Translations under genes and position numbers: made by a program
The notes under the pieces: generated by a model
What the model was told of the DNA's origin: nothing
The model's input: only the letters and a program-made list of their open reading frames with translations
Database searches by the model: none
NCBI RefSeq assembly: GCF_014174495.1
Contig: NZ_JACJHR010000086.1
Coordinates: forward strand, 1 to 35,388
Direction: 5' to 3'
Source of the DNA: Amycolatopsis echigonensis
Lineage (GTDB): Bacteria; Actinomycetota; Actinomycetes; Mycobacteriales; Pseudonocardiaceae
DNA length: 35,388 nucleotides
Shown here: piece after piece, positions 8,761 to 14,855 of the stretch
Position numbering within the stretch: position 1 is the first letter of the stretch
Layout: every line of letters begins with the position of its first letter

Positions 8761-9449
8761 CCGGCCACCGTGATCCCGTCGATCTCGTTCCACGAGCGCT
8801 CCATGCGCCGCCGCTGGGCGACCGTGGGCCGCAAGAGCCTGGTCGCGAACGCCGCGTGCAGGGCCGCCAGCCCCTTGGTCAGGGCCACGGCGATCGCGGC
8901 GAACAGCACCCCCAGCGCCGCCCAAGGCAGCGCGGTCACCGTCGAGTCGACGACGAACCACCGCACATCGTAGCTCGGGAAGGCGTAGACGCCGTCCGGA
9001 AGGAAGCGGTAGTAGATCGGCAGCGCGACCAGGCCCAGGCTGACCGCCCACATCGTCACGACCAGCACGAACTCCACCAGGCCGAGCGGGAAGAGCAGGA
9101 ACAGGTACGACAGGTCGCGCCAGGTCGCCGGATCCTTCAGCCGGGTCAGCCAGCGCTGCTTCTGGCCGGACGGCGGCAACGGCAGATACGGATCGTCGAC
9201 ATACACGTCCAGCAGCGCGAACACCCGCCCCCGCTCGACCCGCCCCGCGGTCCGCGCGAACAGGATGAGCAGCCCGAGCAGCGGAACGCCGAGCCACACG
9301 ACGAGCGTCCCCAGCCCGGCCGACCCCAGCGTCACGATGAGAGTGAACGAGAGGATGCCGACAGGCAGGTTGAGCAGCAGATACGCCAGCGCCCCGCCCA
9401 ACGGCGGAGTGCGGCGCCCAAAGCTGCGACCGGCGGGCACGGTGACCAT
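8757..9449 (-). CDS. Stand-alone sensor-domain membrane protein
   Basis: A 230-aa membrane protein made of the same sensor domain as the downstream kinase but lacking any kinase part. Hydrophobic segments lie near residues 20-65 and 115-150, with a further one near 170-195. The central QRWLTRLKDPATWRDLSYLF parallels a motif in the kinase. The C-terminus is a basic, possibly coiled stretch (RRRMERSWNEIDG). It is the first gene of a coupled operon (ATGA overlap with the kinase) and divergent from ssrA. It may be a co-sensor or ligand-binding partner of the kinase. Nothing in the sequence identifies the signal. Confidence 0.8.
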   Translation of the reverse strand: MVTVPAGRSFGRRTPPLGGALAYLLLNLPVGILSFTLIVTLGSAGLGTLVVWLGVPLLGLLILFARTAGRVERGRVFALLDVYVDDPYLPLPPSGQKQRWLTRLKDPATWRDLSYLFLLFPLGLVEFVLVVTMWAVSLGLVALPIYYRFLPDGVYAFPSYDVRWFVVDSTVTALPWAALGVLFAAIAVALTKGLAALHAAFATRLLRPTVAQRRRMERSWNEIDGITVAG

Positions 9450-9637
9450 GGCGGGGCTCCCTCACTGCGGAAACTGACCTGCTCAGCATGGCCGGACCGG
9501 GTCCCGGGCAACCAGGGGGCGAGCGGGCATCTTCGAGGTGGGGACAGCCCTACCCCGGTCAGGCGGAGCCGCAGGCCCATGCCGGAATTATCGGGTTGCC
9601 GGACGCGTTATGATGGTTGAGTTACGAACACCTACAA

Positions 9638-10009
9638 GGGGGTGAACGGTTTCGACTCTGGACGTTGAATCAAGGGAAGCGTGCCGGTGCAGGCGAGAGA
9701 CCACCGTAAGCGTCATCGCAACCTAATAAGCGCCAAGGCCAATAGCCAGCGCGACTTCGCTCTCGCTGCCTGATCGCAGTAGAGCAAGTCTGTCGGCCCG
9801 GGGTCGCCTCCGACCCGGTCGCCGGCATCAGCTAGGAGGCTCACCTCCAGTCCCGGCCACGGGGACTGGCAGGGAAGCAAACAGTGGCTGGGCCCGTCAC
9901 TTCAGCTTGTTCGCGTGACTGAAGGGGTCAAGCAGAGACAGAGCGGACTGCGCACGGAGAAGCCTTGAGGATGCGCTAGAGGACCCGGGTTCAATTCCCG
10001 GCACCTCCA
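9638..10009 (+). ncRNA. ssrA: Transfer-messenger RNA (tmRNA, 10Sa RNA)
   Basis: The 5' end GGGGGTGAACGGTTTCGACT is the classic tmRNA start, and the 3' end GGGTTCAATTCCCGGCACCTCC closes the tRNA-like domain. The acceptor arm pairs GGGGGTG (9638-9644) with CACCTCC (10002-10008), and the third pair is the G-U required for alanine charging. The discriminator A is at 10009 and CCA is not encoded. The length is about 372 nt. The tag frame is at 9732-9773. A TATGAT hexamer at 9609-9614 may be the -10, implying a short 5' leader trimmed off. A strong terminator follows. It works with SmpB (3855-4337). Confidence 0.96.
9732..9773 (+). other. tmRNA tag-peptide reading frame
   Basis: The resume codon GCC at 9732 opens a frame reading AKANSQRDFALAA, then TGA at 9771-9773. 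The terminal ALAA is the signal recognised by ClpXP-type proteases, and QRDFALAA resembles mycobacterial and streptomycete tags. The resume codon is inferred from the conserved position after TAAGC. Confidence 0.85.
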
Positions 10010-10022
10010 CTCGATTCGCGGG

Positions 10023-10060
10023 AGAGCCCTGCCACGCTTGCGCGTTGGCCAGGGCTCTTC
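10023..10060 (+). terminator. Terminator of ssrA
   Basis: Arms AGAGCCCTG (10023-10031) and CAGGGCTCT (10050-10058) enclose a smaller GC-rich pairing and are followed by T-rich sequence. It lies 14 nt past the mature tmRNA end. Confidence 0.8.
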
Positions 10061-10072
10061 TTCGTTGTTGTC

Positions 10073-10120
10073 TTTGGGGGTCGGACCCCCAAACCCCCGC
10101 CAGGGGGCTGCGCCCCCTGG
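10073..10120. repeat. Two adjacent perfect hairpins (REP-like intergenic element)
   Basis: The first palindrome has 10-bp arms TTTGGGGGTC and GACCCCCAAA around one base (10073-10093). The second has 9-bp arms CCAGGGGGC and GCCCCCTGG around TGC (10100-10120). They lie between the convergent ssrA and the methyltransferase gene and could stop transcription from both sides. A similar pair of GC hairpins ends the window (35334-35383). The rest of this gap (10121-10368) holds no gene or motif that I can support. Confidence 0.7.
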
Positions 10121-10368
10121 ACCTCCATCGTGGTGGTTGGTTTGGGTGGGTTTGTTGAGTTCGTTGCGAGGCGGCGGGGTTGAAGTTCGGCGCGAGCGTT
10201 GGTCGTGGGAGTCGATCTCATGGGGTGTGTGGCGGGCGGGGCGTTGCGGACCTTCGTCGACGTGTCGGCGTGGTGCGGAGGCCTGATCGAGGTCGGGGCG
10301 TGGAGTCAGTCCAGTCAATCGCTGTGCCCGCGAGTCCGTGCGGCTTGGCTCGCGGCGGTTTGGCGGGG

Positions 10369-11100
10369 TTAGGGCTTTGTGGCTGTGATGGTTAGGCTTG
10401 TGGGGTTTTTCGCGCAGCGTTCGGCTCGGGTTCGGTCGGCTGGGGCGACGGTTGCGGCGGGTTTCACTGGGGCCCACGTGACGTTGGTGAAGCCTGCGGT
10501 CTCCAGGACGTCCACGATTGTCTCGGTGGGCCAGTGGTGTACTTCGATCTCCGTGGGCGGCGTCGTCAGGACTGCGACCTTGAACTTGGCGCCTTCCTGC
10601 GGGTTGGCCGGGCGGTAGGTCCGGAAGCCGGCCGCGGTTTCGGATTCTTCGCTGGAGTTGGCGTTCGCGCTCAGGACCACCAGCCTGCCGCCGGGTTTGA
10701 GGTTGGCGTGCATGGTTTTCGCCATGGTTTGCATGGTTTCCCGGGTGTCCGCGTAGTGCAGAACGTGGATCGCGGTCACTACGTCGAACTCGCCCTGGGG
10801 CGGCATTGTCGCCAGGTCTTGGACCTCGTAGGTGATGCCTTGCGGGTTCCGCGCTTCCGCTTGCCGGGCAAGGGCGATCATGCCGGCGGACAGGTCCGTG
10901 CCTACTACGTGCGCGGCGCCCAACTGCTGGATTCGGCGGGTGAAGCTGCCCTCGCCACAGCCTACGTCCAGGACTCGCAGTCCTTGCAGGTCGCCCAGGA
11001 GTTCTTTGAAGGACGGCCATTCCAGATTTTCCCGGACGAAGCTGATCACCGCTTCCACGTCGGCGAAAGTGGCGGCTACCTGGTCATATTGGTCGGTCAT
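10369..11100 (-). CDS. Class I SAM-dependent methyltransferase, cyclodipeptide cluster
   Basis: Predicted small-molecule methyltransferase of 243 aa. Motif I is VLDVGCGEG (residues 43-51), and the acidic residue after strand 2 is Asp69 in VVGTDLS. A DVVTAIHVLHYA motif follows, then LKPGGRLVV. This is the ubiquinone/menaquinone-type fold seen in many natural-product O- and N-methyltransferases. The ATG overlaps the stop of the cyclodipeptide synthase gene by 4 bp (ATGA), so it is translationally coupled and very likely modifies the synthase product. Some methyltransferases in known CDPS clusters methylate ring nitrogens or side chains; the site here is unknown. It is the last gene of the three-gene unit, facing ssrA across hairpin repeats. 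Confidence 0.88.
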   Translation of the reverse strand: MTDQYDQVAATFADVEAVISFVRENLEWPSFKELLGDLQGLRVLDVGCGEGSFTRRIQQLGAAHVVGTDLSAGMIALARQAEARNPQGITYEVQDLATMPPQGEFDVVTAIHVLHYADTRETMQTMAKTMHANLKPGGRLVVLSANANSSEESETAAGFRTYRPANPQEGAKFKVAVLTTPPTEIEVHHWPTETIVDVLETAGFTNVTWAPVKPAATVAPADRTRAERCAKNPTSLTITATKP

Positions 11101-11792
11101 CGAGTGTCTCCGTGCTCAGGCGGGCGGATTGTGTCGTAGCCCTGGCCGGGGTCCGGTTTCAGGGCTGAGGTGTCCGAGAAGATTACGTTCGCCAGGGGGA
11201 GGGGCTGGTGGTAGAAATTCAGGGAGGCGTCTACGTCGAAAATTCTGCAGGAAGACACGAAGAACGGCAGTTCGGCGATGAGGTAGTTTTTCGCTTCGGT
11301 GATTTGGGCCGGGGTGGCGTCGCCGACTAGTCCTTTGGCGGCTAGGACTTCTTTGGTCATTTCTGTGCTGGCGTCGGCCAGGACCGGGTCCGTGGCGGTC
11401 AGGTGGGCGCAGTGTGCCAAAACCTCGGTGTAGGTGGGGTTTGCCGAGAGTTCGGACATGCGGTGCAGGCCGTCGGTGGGTCTTGGGCCGTCTAGGTCGG
11501 TCCAGGCTCGGAGTACTCGGTTGCGCAGGACGTTGGTTTCTGATCGTGCCTTCTTCGCTGCCTTGCCTTCGTCGTACCCGAGCGCGATAAAGGTGTGTTT
11601 CAGGGCGCTGTCGGGGATGATGACGTCGATTTGCTTGAATTCCGTTTGCAGCCAGTCCAACGTGGCGCGCAGGCGGTCGACATTGAAATAGCTGTTGCCG
11701 GGGCTGACGCCGAAGACCGCGTGGCGGCGGGATTCCCAGACTTCGCGGCAGGACGTGGTCAAGGGTTCGACGCTGAAGCCGTTGCTGATCAT
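11097..11792 (-). CDS. tRNA-dependent cyclodipeptide synthase (CDPS)
   Basis: Makes a cyclodipeptide (2,5-diketopiperazine) from two aminoacyl-tRNAs. The protein is 231 aa (AlbC of Streptomyces noursei is 239). Compared from memory with AlbC, the nucleophilic serine is Ser30 in FGVSPGNSYF (AlbC Ser37) and Asn33 matches Asn40. Tyr170 and Glu174 in NYLIAE match Tyr178 and Glu182, and Tyr194 in FYHQPLP matches Tyr202. All core catalytic residues are therefore present. Asn33 suggests the NYQ subfamily. Residues expected to line the first substrate pocket differ from AlbC: Val26 for Leu33, Phe177 for Leu185, Asn192 for Leu200. The product is thus unlikely to be cyclo(Phe-Leu). Arg90, Arg92 and Arg95 may form the tRNA-binding basic helix. 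ATG 11792 overlaps the upstream ligase stop (ATGA), and the gene's own stop overlaps the methyltransferase start. A longer open frame upstream is only the other frame of the ligase. Confidence 0.93.
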   Translation of the reverse strand: MISNGFSVEPLTTSCREVWESRRHAVFGVSPGNSYFNVDRLRATLDWLQTEFKQIDVIIPDSALKHTFIALGYDEGKAAKKARSETNVLRNRVLRAWTDLDGPRPTDGLHRMSELSANPTYTEVLAHCAHLTATDPVLADASTEMTKEVLAAKGLVGDATPAQITEAKNYLIAELPFFVSSCRIFDVDASLNFYHQPLPLANVIFSDTSALKPDPGQGYDTIRPPEHGDTR

Positions 11793-13396
11793 GTCCAACG
11801 TCCGGTGCCGGGGGTGGCCACGGTGTTCAGGTGCGTGCGGCGCAGTTCTTCCCGGACGATCTTTCCGGTCGCGGTCCTTGGCATGTCCGTCGTGGCGATG
11901 ACGACGGGATCCGCCAGAGCGGGCAGGCCGGTGCGGGCTCGGGACCAGTCGGTGTCGTCCAGGCGGCCGTCTCGCGTGGCGACGATGGGGAGCGGCAGGT
12001 CGTTTTCGCGGGGGAGGATCGCGACGTCGGAGCCTTCCGGCAGGCGGTCTACCAGGGTGTCTTCGAATTCCAGGTAGCCGATGCCGGACGCGAAGTTGAC
12101 CTCGCGGTCGACGATCTTCAGCGCTCCAGTCGGGGTGAGGATGCCGATGTCGCCGGTGTTCCACCAGTCGCCCACCAGTTTCTCCTTCCAGCGTTCGGGT
12201 TCGCCGTAGTAGCCGGCGCAGCGGGCCTTTGTCTTGGCCAGAACCAGTCCGGGGCGGCCGCGTTCGACCGGTTCGAAAGTCGTGGGATCGACGATCTTGA
12301 GGGTGACGAAACCGGGCATCGGGCGGCCTACGACGCGCGGGCCGGGTTTGTGGTCGCGCGGGCGGTTCGCGGCGCGGCGCGAGAGCACGGTCATGCCCAT
12401 GCCGCCGGTTTCCGACTGGCCGTAACCGTCGCGCCAGAGCGGGAACGGGTGCCGGGACGCGTTCAGGAAGCGGCGGATCACCGGCCAGCGGATCGCGTCG
12501 AAGTTTCCGGCGAACAGGCGGATGTGGGCGAACGGGTTGTTCGCGCCGGTGCGGATGAGCGGAGCCATGGCCGAGTAATCGATGGGCAGCGCTTCCATGA
12601 ACGTCGGCCGGTATTGGCGGAAAACGCGGTCGACCACGTCCGGGGAGCTGTCGTCCATGGCCAGTACGGTGGCCGGGGACAGGGTCAGCACCGAATAGAT
12701 CCAGGTGAAGGCCCGGGCGTGCACGTAGGGCGTGAACATGGCCACTACGTCGTTGCGGCGGAACGTCAGGGGCGGGAAATGGCGGCATTCCAGCCTGGCC
12801 ATTTGTTTTTGAATGGTGGCCGGCGGGAAGATGATCAGCTTGGGAATGCCGGTGGTGCCGGAGGTGTGGGTGAGCATCAGGAGTTCGTCGTCCCGGCGGG
12901 GGACGGCGTGCAGGTGGGGCTCTGCTTTGAGGTCCGCGTAGGTCTGCGCGTGCGGGGAGTCTCCGTCGACGCTGAAGATCTTTCCGGCGAGATCTGGGAA
13001 CACCGCGGGCGAGATTTCCGCGCGTTCGATGCGTTCGGCGTCGGTGACGACCGCCGAAGGTTCTGCGCGGCGGATCAGGCTTTGTGCGGCTTCCTTTCCC
13101 AGCAGGCCGGACAGCATCACGGCGACCGCGCCGATCCGGGAGATCGCGGCGGCCAGAAGAATGCAGTCGAAATGATTGGCTTTGTAGACGGCGATTCGGT
13201 CGCCGGGTTTTACGCCCGCTTCACTCAGCACGCCCGCGGATTCCCGGACCAGGGACGCCAATGCGGGGAGGTCGAGCGTCGAGCGGTTTTCCCGGTCAAT
13301 GTCCAGCGGCCGGGACAGGTGGAACGTCATGGGCTTGCCGGAACTGCTTCGGTGATCGAACAGTTCGCCCAGGCTGAAGGCCCAGTTGGGTTTCAT
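11789..13396 (-). CDS. ANL-superfamily AMP-forming ligase (acyl-AMP/acyl-CoA synthetase-like)
   Basis: Adenylate-forming enzyme of 535 aa. The ATP-binding motif THTSGTTGIPK spans residues 176-186. YGQSETGG (325-332) is the A5 motif and WWNTGDIG (411-418) contains the A7 aspartate. Arg431 in KIVDREVNF stands at the hinge, and the catalytic Lys is K512 in RTATGKIV. The hinge following Arg431 is atypical: the usual D-x-I-K-x-x-G pattern is replaced by NFASGIGYLEFE. It could activate a carboxylic acid for transfer to CoA or directly to an amine. No carrier-protein domain is fused or nearby. ATG 13396 has AGGAG 10 nt upstream; a start at 13468 is also open but lacks support. It is the first gene of the operon with the CDPS and methyltransferase and is coupled to the CDPS by ATGA. 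Confidence 0.88.
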   Translation of the reverse strand: MKPNWAFSLGELFDHRSSSGKPMTFHLSRPLDIDRENRSTLDLPALASLVRESAGVLSEAGVKPGDRIAVYKANHFDCILLAAAISRIGAVAVMLSGLLGKEAAQSLIRRAEPSAVVTDAERIERAEISPAVFPDLAGKIFSVDGDSPHAQTYADLKAEPHLHAVPRRDDELLMLTHTSGTTGIPKLIIFPPATIQKQMARLECRHFPPLTFRRNDVVAMFTPYVHARAFTWIYSVLTLSPATVLAMDDSSPDVVDRVFRQYRPTFMEALPIDYSAMAPLIRTGANNPFAHIRLFAGNFDAIRWPVIRRFLNASRHPFPLWRDGYGQSETGGMGMTVLSRRAANRPRDHKPGPRVVGRPMPGFVTLKIVDPTTFEPVERGRPGLVLAKTKARCAGYYGEPERWKEKLVGDWWNTGDIGILTPTGALKIVDREVNFASGIGYLEFEDTLVDRLPEGSDVAILPRENDLPLPIVATRDGRLDDTDWSRARTGLPALADPVVIATTDMPRTATGKIVREELRRTHLNTVATPGTGRWT

Positions 13397-13536
13397 CGGT
13401 GAAATGCTCCTATGCGGTGCTGTTCGGCAGCACAAGGCCGGTTGCCGCCCTCGCCCGAATGCGGACAAGGGTCATCGCAGCGAGTCGCATTGCGCGCGAA
13501 TCGCTGTGCGGGAATGGTGGGATGGCAGAGCAATGC

Positions 13537-13570
13537 TGATCCGGGTGCCGCCCCCGCGATACCCGGATCA
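13537..13570. repeat. Perfect inverted repeat in the leader of the CDPS operon
   Basis: Arms TGATCCGGGT (13537-13546) and ACCCGGATCA (13561-13570) flank a 14-nt C-rich spacer. It lies about 140 nt upstream of the ligase start, inside the predicted 5' untranslated leader. It may be a regulator site or a leader RNA hairpin. Confidence 0.7.
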
Positions 13571-13620
13571 GTGAAGATGGCCTACCGGTGACCGGCAAGC
13601 AAACAAGCAGAAACGTCCTG

Positions 13621-13662
13621 AAGCGAATCCACTCAAGCCCCCTGATGTTTTGAGTTTCGCTT
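13621..13662 (-). promoter_or_regulatory. Candidate 5'-leader RNA hairpin of the CDPS operon
   Basis: Read on the minus strand, AAGCGAA-ACTCAA (13662-13650) can pair with TTGAGT-gga-TTCGCTT (13636-13621). This gives 13 bp with a 3-nt bulge and a 13-nt loop containing GGGGG. It would begin about 8 nt after the predicted transcription start. Function is unproven. Confidence 0.5.
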
Positions 13663-13676
13663 TAAGCCCCATTAGA

Positions 13677-13705
13677 GCTATACCGGAGGGGATAGTGGCT
13701 GTCAA
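13677..13705 (-). promoter_or_regulatory. Candidate sigma-70-type promoter of the CDPS operon
   Basis: On the minus strand, a perfect -35 TTGACA (13705-13700) and TATAGC (13682-13677) are separated by 17 bp. Such a consensus-like -35 is unusual in GC-rich actinobacteria. Transcription would start near 13670, leaving a leader of about 275 nt before the ligase. The 500-bp gap 13397-13898 shows no convincing gene on either strand and is less GC-rich than its surroundings. Confidence 0.55.
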
Positions 13706-13898
13706 TCGTCCATTGGCGGCGGGCAATGCCGGTATTGCGACAAGTGGGGGACACGCGCGGCGGCAGAGTGTCGTTGTGTCGGTTTTGTCTTGGCTGGAAT
13801 GCGCGGTCGAAACTATGCTGCGTTTGTACCAACGTTCTGGGGTCGGCATTTCTGGCGAATTGCCGGGAGGTGGGGTTTTGCGTCCCGAACCCCTGATC

Positions 13899-14684
13899 TC
13901 ACGCCGGGCGGGTGCCGCCGATGTGCGTGGTGAGCGTCGCGGCTGTCGCGGCGACGGCTTCGGCTAGATCGGGGAAGGTTTCTTCGCAGGGACCGTCGTC
14001 TGGGCAGAGGTGGCGCAGCGTCACGCTGATCGCCGCCATCGGGCGGGAGCCGTGGTCGAACACTGGAGCGGCGACAGAGGCGAAGCCCGCTGTCACGTGA
14101 CCGTCTTCCACAGACCAGCCCAGGCGACGTTCGGCCGCCAACGTGCGGCGTAGCGCGGCGAGCGAATTAGGTCCGCGCGAAGTGCGCAGGACGAACGACG
14201 CGGCGGCCGGGAACAGGGCTCGGACGTGTGCGGCGGGCAGGTGCTGCAGCATCGCGCGGCCGGACGCGGTCAGTTGCGCGGGCAGGCGCACGCCGACGTC
14301 GGTGACCAGGGTTTCCGGGCGGGCTGGGCGTTCCTTGATCAGGTACAGCGATTCGTTGCCGTGCAGGACGCCCAGGTGCGCGGTGTGGCCGATGCGGTCG
14401 ACCAGCTTGCGCAGCAGCGGGCCGGCCAGCCGCTCCAGCGGGTCGTGACGCAGGTAGGCCGAGCCGAGTTCGAAGGCGGCGATGCCGAGGCCGTAGCGGC
14501 GTTCGGCGGGCAGATGGGTGACGAAACCGGCCGCGGTCAGCTCGTTGAGCAGGTGATACGTCGTCGACCTGGGCAATTCCAGGTCGCGGGCGATGGCGGC
14601 GGCCGAGACTGGGCCGGCGTGGCCGGCGAGCAGGCGCAGCACGGAGAGGCCGTTGCGCAGGGCGGGAACGTCGGAACTGCTCAC
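13899..14684 (-). CDS. IclR-family transcriptional regulator, probable hut repressor
   Basis: IclR-type regulator of 261 aa. The N-terminal winged helix (residues about 5-70) contains LRNGLSVLRLLAGHAGPVSA and LPRSTTYHLLNELTAAGFV. The C-terminal effector domain includes LTASGRAMLQHLP and SVEDGHVTAGFASVAAPVFD, the usual IclR small-ligand pocket region. The start is GTG 14684 with AGGAGG 5 nt upstream. It diverges from hutH across a 171-bp region with several palindromes and is therefore the likely regulator of histidine use, perhaps responding to urocanate; that ligand is inferred from other Hut regulators. The frame stays open far upstream, but that part is antisense to hutH. Confidence 0.9.
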   Translation of the reverse strand: MSSSDVPALRNGLSVLRLLAGHAGPVSAAAIARDLELPRSTTYHLLNELTAAGFVTHLPAERRYGLGIAAFELGSAYLRHDPLERLAGPLLRKLVDRIGHTAHLGVLHGNESLYLIKERPARPETLVTDVGVRLPAQLTASGRAMLQHLPAAHVRALFPAAASFVLRTSRGPNSLAALRRTLAAERRLGWSVEDGHVTAGFASVAAPVFDHGSRPMAAISVTLRHLCPDDGPCEETFPDLAEAVAATAATLTTHIGGTRPA

Positions 14685-14704
14685 TGCCGCCTCCTCCGGT
14701 AAGG

Positions 14705-14754
14705 GTGCGAGGGGACCCCTCGCACTGCCCGAACGGAGTATGAGGGGTCCCTTC
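14705..14754. promoter_or_regulatory. Palindrome and related half-site in the hut divergent promoter region
   Basis: A perfect palindrome with 10-bp arms (GTGCGAGGGG, one A, then its complement) lies at 14705-14725. A related imperfect dyad, GAGGGGTCCCTTC, lies at 14742-14754. Both share the core GAGGGG(A/T)CCC. They are 21 bp upstream of the IclR start. They could be IclR operators, or the element could belong to a dispersed repeat family. Confidence 0.55.
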
Positions 14755-14784
14755 GCGCAGGTGGTCGAGGCCCTCGCCACGTCT

Positions 14785-14802
14785 TGTCTTGGATACCAGA
14801 CA
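14785..14802. promoter_or_regulatory. Candidate operator TGTCT-N8-AGACA upstream of hutH
   Basis: TGTCTTGGATACCAGACA has 5-bp inverted arms around TGGATACC. It lies about 55 bp before the hutH start, and such GGTATCCA-centred dyads resemble regulator sites in catabolic operons. Assignment to the divergent IclR protein is inferred from position only. Confidence 0.5.
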
Positions 14803-14855
14803 CTACCGCGAACTCCGCTCTGTCGCCGAGGCCCGCCGGGAGGTGCAATGGCGGC

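Noticed and set aside
8761..9489. Extension of the sensor kinase frame upstream of ATG 8760
   Set aside because: It overlaps the stand-alone sensor gene in another frame. The ATGA junction sets the start.
9902..11020. 372-aa minus-strand frame over the tmRNA and methyltransferase
   Set aside because: It runs through the ssrA 3' half and has Arg/Pro-rich shadow composition. The methyltransferase frame is the real one.
11793..12788. Extension of the CDPS frame upstream of ATG 11792
   Set aside because: It is the shadow of the ligase gene in another frame; the repetitive Arg/Pro-rich translation shows no domain.
13568..13967. Two overlapping small frames (93 aa minus, 105 aa plus) in the gap before the IclR gene
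   Set aside because: Neither has a good ribosome site or a recognisable domain. The region is better explained as promoter and leader of the CDPS operon.
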